A stretch of DNA of 64,000 nt, from NCBI RefSeq assembly GCF_031326345.1, contig NZ_CP133671.1:2046001-2110000 (forward strand), written 5' to 3'. Below are positions 27,987 to 35,550 of the stretch, in pieces (position 1 is the first letter of the stretch; each line of letters opens with the position of its first letter). Source of the DNA: Aureispira sp. CCB-E (lineage in GTDB: Bacteria; Bacteroidota; Bacteroidia; Chitinophagales; Saprospiraceae). The notes under the pieces were generated by a model. It worked only from the letters and a program-made list of their open reading frames with translations, was not told where the DNA came from and did no database searches. The translations under genes and the position numbers were made by a program.

Positions 27987-28649
27987 ATGGACGAAAATAA
28001 AATGAATATAGAGGACTTACGAGAAGACTATAGTTTAGATGTTTTAGAAGAGTCAGATGTTTTTGAATCGCCAATTCGTCAATTTAAAAAATGGTTTAAA
28101 GAGGCACAGGATACGAAGACAGGAGAACCTAATATAATGACCTTAGCAACAGCAAACAAAGAAGGGGTTCCTTCTGCTCGTATTGTTTTATTGAAAGGAG
28201 TGAGCGAAGATGGCTTTTGTTTTTATACCAATTATGACAGCCACAAAGGACAAGAATTAAAAGAAAACCCCAATGTATCTTTGGTCTTTTTTTGGGAGGC
28301 ATTGCAACGACAAGTTCGCATTCAAGGAATGGCTTACCAACTAACCGAAGAACAATCTACAAAATATTTTCAAAGTCGCCCCAAAGGAAGTCAAATCGGA
28401 GCTTGGGCATCGCCACAAAGCCAAGTCTTGGAGAATCGAGATATTTTGGAAAAAAATGTGGTTCAGTTATCAGAACAATACGCCAATACCGACAAGTTAC
28501 CCAAACCGCCACATTGGGGAGGTTATATCGTAAAACCATATAAAGTAGAGTTTTGGCAGGGTAGAAGTAGCCGCTTGCACGATCGTTTATTATACACATT
28601 AACTGATTTAAATCCTGCAAAGTGGACCATAGAGCGTTTGGCTCCCTAA
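27987..28649 (+). CDS. pdxH: Pyridoxamine 5'-phosphate oxidase
   Basis: A 220-residue FMN enzyme that oxidises pyridoxine or pyridoxamine 5'-phosphate to pyridoxal 5'-phosphate, the last step of vitamin B6 salvage and synthesis. Family lines are plain: PSARIVLLKGV and F-Y-T-N-Y-D-S-H-K-G for FMN binding, FFWEALQRQVRI-x-G, SRPKGSQIGAWASPQS, and the C-terminal EFWQGRSSRLHDR with R/H substrate contacts, ending ERLAP. The length is normal. A membrane protein gene follows after 10 bases, forming a probable two-gene operon. Confidence 0.97.
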   Translation: MDENKMNIEDLREDYSLDVLEESDVFESPIRQFKKWFKEAQDTKTGEPNIMTLATANKEGVPSARIVLLKGVSEDGFCFYTNYDSHKGQELKENPNVSLVFFWEALQRQVRIQGMAYQLTEEQSTKYFQSRPKGSQIGAWASPQSQVLENRDILEKNVVQLSEQYANTDKLPKPPHWGGYIVKPYKVEFWQGRSSRLHDRLLYTLTDLNPAKWTIERLAP

Positions 28650-28659
28650 CCCTATTGGT

Positions 28660-29262
28660 ATGAAATTTAAAATTGATATGTTGATTGATTTTATTGTCCG
28701 TAGTTATAGTAAAAGAAATCTCTGGGTACTATTTATAGGAACTTGTTCTTGTGCTCTAACCTTGGCGGTTGCTGCTTTATTTGTTGGAGTTGGTCAAAAA
28801 ATGGAGGAAGGGAATACAAGGATACAATTATTAGATGCCATGTTTAACTATACTCCACAAATGGCATACGCACAGATAGAAGCTTATGGAGTAAGCGGTC
28901 GAACTATTTGTGTCTTTAGTACTTTAATTTTAGATAGTTTATTCCCTTTATTGTATGGGGCGTTTATGAGTTTGATCTTGGTGTTTTTGTTTAGAGCAAC
29001 CAAATATCGTATGCTGATTCTATTGCCATTGGTGGTTATTTTAGTTGATTATATAGAAAATACACACATTGCATTTTTATTGATTTCTTTCCCAAAACAA
29101 TTGCCTATGGTTGTCTATTCTAGCAATATAGCCACATTGACGAAATGGGTTTTGATAGGATTGGTATTTATGTCGATAAGCTTTGGCTTTTTCTTACGCA
29201 ACCGAAAAAATTTTTTGTTAGAAGTCGAGCGACGAAGAGCTGATTTTTATGAAAAAGATTAG
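28660..29262 (+). CDS. Hypothetical four-helix membrane protein
   Basis: A 200-residue protein with hydrophobic segments at about residues 22-44, 85-110, 117-135 and 155-180, followed by a charged cytosolic tail. No family is recognised. The segment DYIENTHIAFLLISFP between helices three and four looks conserved in character. It starts 10 bases after pdxH and is probably cotranscribed, but nothing ties it to B6 metabolism. Confidence 0.7.
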   Translation: MKFKIDMLIDFIVRSYSKRNLWVLFIGTCSCALTLAVAALFVGVGQKMEEGNTRIQLLDAMFNYTPQMAYAQIEAYGVSGRTICVFSTLILDSLFPLLYGAFMSLILVFLFRATKYRMLILLPLVVILVDYIENTHIAFLLISFPKQLPMVVYSSNIATLTKWVLIGLVFMSISFGFFLRNRKNFLLEVERRRADFYEKD

Positions 29263-29273
29263 GCGTTTTACGA

Positions 29274-29690
29274 TTATTTAATAGCCTTCATAGAAGCGGG
29301 AACATAAATGGTATAAACAACGCTTTCGGCACATATTTCTCCTTTTACAACAATGACGTTTTTATCTTTTTTAGTTTCTAACAATAGTTCTCGTTTAGAA
29401 ACATCTTTAGTTTGTACCAATTCATAGCGCCCATTGCCTATGACAAAATTTAGCAACGCATCATTGGGAACAGATAGCTTAATAGCTGTTTCAACCAAGA
29501 TACGAGTCCCTTTGGTTTCTTTTAGTTCCACAGTGGCATCTTCGATATTAAGTCTAAGAACGTCTATATCACTTGCTATAATTGTTTGGTATGTCTTCTT
29601 ACTTACTTGTGCAATGCATAGGTGGGTAAGAAAGAAACAAAGTAAACAGGTAAATAATAGTTTGCTACTAATATTTTCGGGTTGAATCAT
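29274..29690 (-). CDS. Exported hypothetical protein
   Basis: A 138-residue protein with a signal peptide (LLFTCLLCFFLTHLCIAQ). The mature part is rich in beta-strands (VLRLNIEDATVELKET, ILVETAIKLSV), reminiscent of the auto-transporter-like putative adhesin (DUF4097) repeats seen in Bacteroidota, but it is short. It is convergent with the membrane protein gene, with an 11-base gap. Function unknown. Confidence 0.6.
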   Translation of the reverse strand: MIQPENISSKLLFTCLLCFFLTHLCIAQVSKKTYQTIIASDIDVLRLNIEDATVELKETKGTRILVETAIKLSVPNDALLNFVIGNGRYELVQTKDVSKRELLLETKKDKNVIVVKGEICAESVVYTIYVPASMKAIK

Positions 29691-30171
29691 AATGTACTAC
29701 GCATAGAATTAATACAGTGTCTTTAATAAAGAACTGTACAGGAGAATATAATTTCTATTTAGGGACTATATACAATAAAATAAGTGGGGTACACTAAAAG
29801 TCAAATGTTTACACAACCCTAATATACTATTTTGTTCTGACAAAACAAAAAAGACTACTCACCTAACGTAAGTAGGGTGGTTTAAATTGTAAATGTGGCT
29901 TTAATAAGTCTATTACCAATTGTTGATAGATAAGCGAGAGCTACTGGTTGATTTTTGTATAATGTGGTAGTGTTTATTTCTGAGCGCATAGGACTTAACG
30001 CTGCATTCACATCCTTTTATAATCTGCTATAAACGCTTGTCTTGTGATAACTGTTTGTATGGTTTGACTCTTTTGCTGTCATTTACTTCCATTAAGTAAA
30101 CAAAAATATAAAATGGTGTACCATTTCACGGAGGGGGTATTTGCATATGAATATTAGTAGCAAGAACCTTT
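29691..30171. other. Intergenic region before the tRNA-like locus
   Basis: About 480 bases with no supported gene. Arms AAATGGT and ACCATTT around 30111-30126 form a short palindrome. The terminator of the minus-strand RNA unit follows. Confidence 0.4.
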
Positions 30172-30212
30172 CCAAAAAAAAAGGTGGCAGCCGCTCTTAC
30201 CTTGCGACTGCC
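30172..30212 (-). terminator. Strong terminator of the tRNA-like transcription unit
   Basis: On the minus strand GGCAGTCGC pairs with GCGGCTGCC (9 bp, one G-U), followed by ACC and a run of nine or more T. It begins within three bases of the last tRNA-like module and marks the end of the RNA unit. Confidence 0.85.
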
Positions 30213-30213
30213 A

Positions 30214-30294
30214 TGCTCTAGGCAGGACTCGAACCTGCATTTATTTCTAATTTGTTCTTCAGACAAACGCCTTTACCAATTTGGCCACAAGAGC
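30214..30294 (-). tRNA. Atypical tRNA, anticodon GAA (Phe) on a Leu-like body
   Basis: The 81-base cloverleaf is complete. The acceptor is GCTCTTG with CTAGAGC (one U-U mismatch), discriminator A and no encoded CCA. The D arm is GCC/GGC with a loop containing TTGGT. The anticodon stem TTTGT/ACAAA holds the loop CTGAAGA, giving anticodon GAA. The T arm is GCAGG-TTCGAGT-CCTGC. Two things are odd: the variable region is 12 bases, longer than in tRNA-Phe, and the D-arm sequence GGCCAAATTGGTAAAGGC resembles tRNA-Leu. It could be an accessory or degenerate tRNA rather than the cell's main tRNA-Phe. It lies between a permuted-looking tRNA and a strong terminator. Confidence 0.6.
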
Positions 30295-30315
30295 GAACCT
30301 AAAATTCTTAAGAAT

Positions 30316-30482
30316 ATTATTTTCCTTTATGAACAGAAACCCTTGCTCTGCCACTGAGCTACCGCTCCAATTGAGTAAAATTTTTTCAAAGCTGAATTGT
30401 ATATTAAAAAACAATATACATATTCGTAATCGTGGAGCAGACAAGAATCGAACTTGTGCACTAGGCTTTGAGGAAATATAAT
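30316..30482 (-). ncRNA. Circularly permuted tRNA-like gene (3' half precedes 5' half)
   Basis: Transcribed leftward. First comes a tRNA 3' half: AGCCT, variable AGTGC, T arm ACAAG-TTCGATT-CTTGT (30441-30457), acceptor CTGCTCC (30434-30440), discriminator A. After a spacer of about 64 bases with an AT hairpin comes a tRNA 5' half: acceptor GGAGCGG (30362-30368), TA, D arm GCTC-AGTGGCA-GAGC, then AAGGGT. The two acceptor strands pair over all seven positions (one G-U). The 5' anticodon-side strand AGGGTTT pairs with AAAGCCT (one mismatch). Beyond it, AGGAAAATAAT pairs with ATTATATTTCCT (one bulge), giving a helix-bulge-helix like that of permuted tRNA precursors. The anticodon is uncertain. 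Alternatives: two decayed tRNAs, or another structured RNA. Confidence 0.45.
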
Positions 30483-30655
30483 TTTCTAAAGAAAGTTTTA
30501 AACTATAAAGCTGCAGAGCGAAAGACTAAAACTGACTCCCCGAATCATGGACAACATTTATTGGAGTCACATGAGTTCGATGGTAATAACAATTCATCTA
30601 ATGCTAAGACTAGCTCTGTTATTGCTACGCCGCAAAGCAGCGGTCATTGCCTTGA
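30483..30655 (-). ncRNA. Structured non-coding leader of the tRNA-like unit
   Basis: This segment starts right after the stop codon of the 249-residue protein. It holds an 8-bp stem (GTAATAAC with GTTATTGC, one wobble), a CCGC/GCGG hairpin near 30630-30643, and a 7-bp stem TGACTCC/GGAGTCA (30532-30571 region). On the minus strand the last reads TGACTCCA, 22 bases, then GGAGTCA, the same order of acceptor-like arms as in the permuted tRNA downstream. No T arm or D arm can be fitted here, so it is at most a degenerate second unit. No tmRNA-type tag frame was found. Confidence 0.35.
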
Positions 30656-31405
30656 TTATAAAATATCTTTATGGATAAAATTAAATACTTTTTTAGCCAA
30701 CTTAATATTTTTGACATCAACATTATTGGCTTTAGAACGAGCGACTTTAGTTGCTTCTAGAAGTTGATTCACACGTTGAACCATTTCATTTTTTTGCGCT
30801 AAAGGAATACGTCCAGAAGTATAAATGGTTTCGTATTTACCCACCTGAAAATCTAAATACAACAATTCTGTTTGTGCAGGGTGTTCCTTAGTCGCTTCGT
30901 ATTTTACAATTACTTTAGGGCGTTTGACAGAACGAAATTTGACCTCTTCTTCTGTTTTATAAATACCCTGTTGTGTATCCAAATGCCATTTTTTAGTAGT
31001 TTCTAATACTGGAATTTGAGTATATAGGTCTTTTAGTTTATTCAAATGACTTTCTAGTGCTAACAATGAAGTTGCAGAGAAAGAACCAAATTTTGTATCT
31101 CCAACGATCAATTCAGCTTGAGCAACTCCAGAAGCATTGGTTTCTTCTTTAGATAGGTGGGCATCAATTCCTTTGGAGATAATTTCAATAGCCTCTTCTA
31201 AGCTGGTTTTAACCGTTGTGACAATTTCTTTGCGCTCGTCAGGAATTTGCTCAGAGTTTTCTTCCATTGGAATATAACGCTTGGTCATTCCATCAAAATG
31301 AGGTGCTTTTTTTTCAAATAGCTTTTTAGTCTCACCAATAGCTTGGTTGCCTTTGTTTTTGCGATCTTGTTCTAATGCTAGCAACTCATGTAGTTTGTTT
31401 GCCAT
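30656..31405 (-). CDS. Conserved hypothetical protein linked to tRNA-like RNA
   Basis: A 249-residue soluble protein without a signal peptide. The pattern (start MANKLHELLALEQ, a central GDTKFGSFSATSLLALESHLNKL, then YEATKEHPAQTELLYLDFQVG and a helical end QVNQLLEATKVARSKANN with small substitutions) matches my memory of an uncharacterised but widespread bacterial family, which I believe is catalogued as DUF7873; this should be verified. No catalytic residues are known to me. The stop codon is immediately followed by the structured RNA and tRNA-like modules on the same strand, with no terminator between, so protein and RNA probably share a transcript. A role in handling that RNA is an inference from position only. 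Confidence 0.75.
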   Translation of the reverse strand: MANKLHELLALEQDRKNKGNQAIGETKKLFEKKAPHFDGMTKRYIPMEENSEQIPDERKEIVTTVKTSLEEAIEIISKGIDAHLSKEETNASGVAQAELIVGDTKFGSFSATSLLALESHLNKLKDLYTQIPVLETTKKWHLDTQQGIYKTEEEVKFRSVKRPKVIVKYEATKEHPAQTELLYLDFQVGKYETIYTSGRIPLAQKNEMVQRVNQLLEATKVARSKANNVDVKNIKLAKKVFNFIHKDIL

Positions 31406-31646
31406 GATATATAATTAATTTTAAGGGTTTTTTAGTGGTATCCTTACTCTATTGCTTTTTTTATTTTCATAAAAAACAATGAAGTAGTATTTATACGTTT
31501 ATAATTTTTAGAATGCTTGTTGAAGCAGTTCGAGAAATTAAACTATGAAAAATGAAAAATAATTCATTCGGAGCCCAAAAAAATAAAAATAATTTTGTAG
31601 TCCAAAGAAGGAAAACCAGAAACAAATGCGTCGTATTTCGCTTTAG

Positions 31647-32645
31647 TTACAGTTTGGTGGACTTGTAATAAATTCGTTTGCTAGCTTGTTTGCTAGGCTT
31701 TTCAACCCATTGATAAAGAAGCCAAGCGGCTCCTACACTAACAGCATAACCCAAGAGAATAACGAGGATTTTTTGATAAGGAAGTCGATAGGTATGCGAT
31801 AAAAAATTAACGAGTGCTTGTCCAATAATTAAATGAATCAAATAAATGGAGTAAGATATTTTTCCAAGCCAATTGCTATACTTTGGATTGTAGTTAGGAA
31901 AATAATGAACGATGATTAAAGTAAAGATAGCAACCACTAAATTAGGGATGCCCAATAAGTAGTAGGTGAGACCCAAGGAAAAGATAGAAATGGTGAAATA
32001 TTCTTTTAATGAGATGATGCTATATTGCTTTAATACATACAGAATGCCAACTAAAAATAAGGGCAACCAACGGAATAAAAGTGCTTTCTCATGACTTATA
32101 AAGGAAACTCCAAAGATGAATACATACATTGCCCAGCGACGATACCACAAATGATCTTTTAAAAAAATCAATGCTACACTTAAAAAAAGGTAAAATTGAA
32201 ATTCTACCGCCAACGACCAATAGATGGGATTGATCCATTCTTGCCCTTTTACAAATGGTATGAGATAACCCAAATGCAGTAGGAAATTGAAAAGAGAAAA
32301 TTCAATAGTGCCATAGTGTCGATATGTTTGAAATAGTAGATACATCGTAGCTAATACTAATGATGCTAGATAAGGTGGCTCTAGTCGAACTAAACGCTTG
32401 GTTATGAAGTTAGTCCAATGCTTGAGTATATAATTGTTTTTGAGCATAGTCCAAGGCAAGACAATCCCTGAAATGACAAAGAACAAAGGGACACCATATT
32501 GACCATAATAAAAGAAGGTTCTTATCCATGTTTCTTCCACATAGTTTGCTGTACTCAAAACAAAATGATAAAAGCAAATAGCAGTAGCTGCAATTCCTCG
32601 TAGACTATTGATTACTGGCAAATATGTTGGCAAAGAACTAGACAA
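31647..32645 (-). CDS. Acyltransferase 3 family membrane protein
   Basis: A 332-residue inner-membrane protein with about ten helices. The N-terminus has the family signature: INSLRGIAATAICFYH, with the R-G-I and catalytic-type His, then YGVPLFFVISG. SLAVEFQFYL is the third conserved line. Members (OafA-like) transfer acyl groups, usually acetyl, onto cell-surface sugars. Its start lies 8 bases after the stop of the EamA transporter gene, so the two are very likely cotranscribed. The acceptor glycan is unknown. Confidence 0.9.
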   Translation of the reverse strand: MSSSLPTYLPVINSLRGIAATAICFYHFVLSTANYVEETWIRTFFYYGQYGVPLFFVISGIVLPWTMLKNNYILKHWTNFITKRLVRLEPPYLASLVLATMYLLFQTYRHYGTIEFSLFNFLLHLGYLIPFVKGQEWINPIYWSLAVEFQFYLFLSVALIFLKDHLWYRRWAMYVFIFGVSFISHEKALLFRWLPLFLVGILYVLKQYSIISLKEYFTISIFSLGLTYYLLGIPNLVVAIFTLIIVHYFPNYNPKYSNWLGKISYSIYLIHLIIGQALVNFLSHTYRLPYQKILVILLGYAVSVGAAWLLYQWVEKPSKQASKRIYYKSTKL

Positions 32646-32653
32646 AAGAGTAT

Positions 32654-33616
32654 CTATTTTTGGACTAAATGAGGCAATAAGTCTTCTTCATCTTCTTCTA
32701 CAGATGAAGGAACCGTTTCTACTTTAGGGCGTTTGGAAACTAAAAAGACACCAATAAAAATTAGGAAACCTGCTAGAACCATCATCAAGGTAATTTCATC
32801 TTTTCCTGCGGCAACGGCTATGATGCTTGCCAACAAGGGTTGCAAGTAAATATAGGTACTAGATACCGATGCCTTGACAATAGATAGGGCAGAGCCATTT
32901 AGCAAATAAGCCAAATAGGTAACAAAGAATAATACAAAAGCAATGCTCCAAACAATAGAAGGTGGTAATGCAGGGTAATCAACGGCTAACATTTGATTCC
33001 ATCCAAAGGGGATGACATAAATAGTTCCAAATAAAAAGACCCATTTTAAAGTTGTAATAGGGGAATATTTGGACATCAATGGCTTTACTAAAACCAGATA
33101 GACGGCGTAAAAAGCGGCGTTGATGGCAACAAAAATATTTCCTAGCATAGGGTTTGGAGCATCGGGAATGTCTGTTTTGTTACTTAGAATTAATAGCATA
33201 GCTCCAGACAAACCTAGAACGATTCCTCCGCCTTTCATACCAGTTAGTTTTTCTTTAAAAACAAGCATTGAGAGCAGCAAAACAAGGATGGGAGTGGTTA
33301 GCATAATTAAAGCTCCATTGATGGGGGTGGTGAGGTTAAGTCCATAAAAAAAAGATAGCTGATTTCCTGCAACACCACAAGCTCCACAAATTGCTAGCCT
33401 CCAAATATCTTTTCTATCAATTCGTTCTCGAATAAAAAAGAAATGTGTTAACCAAAACAAACTAGTGGCTGCTAAAACACGCATCATAATAAATCCAAAT
33501 GGTTGTACATAAGGCGTTGATCCTGCCATTACTGGTTTAGCAATCGTAAAATTAGAGGCATAAATTAGGGCAACACAAAACATCGCAATGTGTGCTAAAA
33601 TAAACTTCTTATTCAT
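32654..33616 (-). CDS. EamA/DMT-superfamily transporter
   Basis: A 320-residue inner-membrane transporter with two EamA repeats of five helices each. Typical elements are the N-terminal ALIYASNFTIAKP, the INGALIMLTTPILVLLLS line of repeat one, and SVSSTYIYLQPLLASIIAV of repeat two. A charged cytosolic tail rich in Glu ends the protein. DMT proteins export or import small metabolites. First gene of a probable operon with the acyltransferase. Substrate unknown. Confidence 0.92.
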   Translation of the reverse strand: MNKKFILAHIAMFCVALIYASNFTIAKPVMAGSTPYVQPFGFIMMRVLAATSLFWLTHFFFIRERIDRKDIWRLAICGACGVAGNQLSFFYGLNLTTPINGALIMLTTPILVLLLSMLVFKEKLTGMKGGGIVLGLSGAMLLILSNKTDIPDAPNPMLGNIFVAINAAFYAVYLVLVKPLMSKYSPITTLKWVFLFGTIYVIPFGWNQMLAVDYPALPPSIVWSIAFVLFFVTYLAYLLNGSALSIVKASVSSTYIYLQPLLASIIAVAAGKDEITLMMVLAGFLIFIGVFLVSKRPKVETVPSSVEEDEEDLLPHLVQK

Positions 33617-34244
33617 GCGAACAATACTAGTTGAAATAGTTATTAAAATATCTTTTTTTATTGGTTCGCCAACCTGTAGCGAGTAGTTGCAAGATTAGGC
33701 AAAATATTTAATTATCTGCCCTCTTTTTGTTAGAATTCTTTAGCAAAAAAAAGGGTTAAAGTTAGAAGCTCTAATAGATGGTTTTGTAGTTTTTTTCATT
33801 ATAAGAACTTCATTACATGAAGGAACGAGCAATACCAATAAGAGATTCAGATAGAACGTGAGCCAATGCAATTAGGTTGCTCTTTAAGTGTCAATTTTTA
33901 AAATTTTACATATTTCAAGGCTTTGTGAGAAAATTGATGCAAAGGTGCTTTTTGGTTTTTACGATCGAAAAACAAAAAATCTACGAAGTGCTAATGTTTT
34001 TTATGTTATATATTTCTAATATGTCTGCTCTTTGTATTAATTTGAGATTAATAATAATTTTTAGCATTTTATAGCTGAGAAAAATCATCACTTTTATTAA
34101 ACAGAATGAGCCACTCAATTGACATTACAATACTGAATTAAGCCCTGCGAGGTTTACAGTAGCAGCGCAGCTAATTATTGCAGTAGGAAAGCGTAACTAA
34201 TACCTTTCGATGTAATTAGTGGGTTAAAACAAACAAAAACTATT
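33617..34244. other. Intergenic region with palindromic-element fragments
   Basis: About 630 bases with no supported gene. Fragment F at 34157-34180 and a weak relative around 33920-33995 (GGTGCTTTTT, CTACGAAGTGCTAATG) belong to the interspersed family. Confidence 0.5.
34157..34180 (+). repeat. Interspersed palindromic element end fragment F
   Basis: CAGTAGCAGCGCAGCTAATT followed by ATTG. It matches the end of copy E with two differences and lies 65 bases before the lipoprotein gene. Confidence 0.6.
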
Positions 34245-34910
34245 ATGAAAATTTATCTTTTGCTAATTGTAGCCGCTTGTATTTTGAGTGCTTGCGAAAA
34301 AGAGAACTTAGAAATCACACCAACAGATGAATTGGATGCCGTTGCACAAGTGCAAGTTAGCGATAATCAGGCAAGCTTTCGAAAGGGGGGGACACCTGTA
34401 ACTTCAGGGACGACGTACACTTATGATATAAGTAATCTGACGACTTGTAATAATTTATATTTGCCAACGATGCCCAACGCTTCTAGCTGGACAGTAGGCA
34501 ATCAAACTCAAGCAGGGTACATTGATTACGATTTGGAACAGGTATTTCATTGTGATCCTGTGTTTAGTGGTTGTACTTATCGACCTCCAGGACCTTTAGT
34601 AGAGCAAGAAATTGTTGTTTATGAATTATTGGACAATGGACACGAGGTTTTTGATCCTAATCTGGGATTTGTAACAGCGTACTATTTGGATAATTCTATT
34701 AGTCCAATAGAAGCCGATGCGCTAAAAGAACATTTTGCTTGTGAAATTTTGAGCACACAGCCTTCTCGTCCAAATCTTAGTGGTAAGATTGTTAACGTGG
34801 AGTTTGAAGGAGATGCCCTGTTGTGCACTTGCCCTAGTGGTCAAACACATTATTTGAGAGCTACAGTGACCTTCAATTTTTATTCGCAAGGAATAAACCA
34901 GCCTTTTTAG
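34245..34910 (+). CDS. Hypothetical lipoprotein
   Basis: A 221-residue lipoprotein: signal MKIYLLLIVAACILSAC with lipobox L-S-A-C. The mature part has no recognised domain but many Cys (about six, including HCDPVFSGC and LLCTCPSG), suggesting disulfides in an envelope or exported setting. A strong terminator at 35001 closes the unit. Function unknown. Confidence 0.7.
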   Translation: MKIYLLLIVAACILSACEKENLEITPTDELDAVAQVQVSDNQASFRKGGTPVTSGTTYTYDISNLTTCNNLYLPTMPNASSWTVGNQTQAGYIDYDLEQVFHCDPVFSGCTYRPPGPLVEQEIVVYELLDNGHEVFDPNLGFVTAYYLDNSISPIEADALKEHFACEILSTQPSRPNLSGKIVNVEFEGDALLCTCPSGQTHYLRATVTFNFYSQGINQPF

Positions 34911-35000
34911 GACAACATTACTATAAAAATAAGAACATGAATTATTCTAAATTTTTAGAAACATAGGTTTTATTAGAAAGAATAGTGTTGGTGCAATAAA

Positions 35001-35045
35001 AACAGGACAAACTTTGAATAAAGGTTTGTCCTGTTATTGTTTTAG
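35001..35045 (+). terminator. Terminator of the lipoprotein gene
   Basis: AACAGGACAAAC pairs perfectly with GTTTGTCCTGTT, followed by a T-rich stretch. Confidence 0.85.
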
Positions 35046-35550
35046 AACTTTCTATAAATAAAAGTTTCTAAGGAGTTGTTATTTTTTATAGCAAATTGTC
35101 AAATTCCCATATTTGTTGAGCTATAGAAAATTAGGAATGATTCATCATTATATCTTTACTTTTGAATATATCTTATAACAAAAATAATGTATTTCTTATC
35201 AGTATTGGTGTTGTTCGGAACATTTTTTTTTATGCCCCAAAAAAATCTTATACATTAGTTTTCAATGTTTAAGTAATAATTATTTGAAATGTTTTTAATG
35301 AGATATCTCAATCAAAACCAATAAATGATAATCGAAGGAATTGTAGAGGTTATTGTTTAAATAAATAGTTCGTTGATTAGAAGTACAGCTAACTATTGGT
35401 TTAGAGATAAAGATATATTTATGGTGGTTAGAATCTACAATAGGAGAGAATTCAAATAGGTCGTTTTTTCGTTTTGATCAAATAAATATTGTGTGTTCAT
35501 TATCTTCAGAATATTTCAGATAATTTTTTTTATCAAAAAAATCAAATTTT
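35046..35550. other. AT-rich intergenic region with element G
   Basis: No gene is seen. At 35364-35399 AATAGTTCGTTGATTAG and CAGCTAACTATTGG form a short relative of the interspersed palindromic family. Confidence 0.5.
35364..35399 (+). repeat. Interspersed palindromic element, short copy G
   Basis: Both ends of the family are joined with almost nothing between them: AATAGTTCGTTGA followed by ACAGCTAACTATTGG. It looks like a solo-end deletion product. Confidence 0.55.

Noticed and set aside
30432-30655. A tmRNA gene (T arm and acceptor at the 3' end, structured sequence upstream, TTCGATGG on the plus strand)
   Set aside because: No tag reading frame ending in the usual Ala residues and no matching 5' acceptor in the right place on either strand. 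The D arm downstream is of ordinary tRNA type.
33877-34074. A 65-codon plus-strand open frame (start MLFKCQFLKFY)
   Set aside because: Composition is low-complexity and hydrophobic at random, and it overlaps a weak copy of the interspersed palindromic element. No sign of a real protein.
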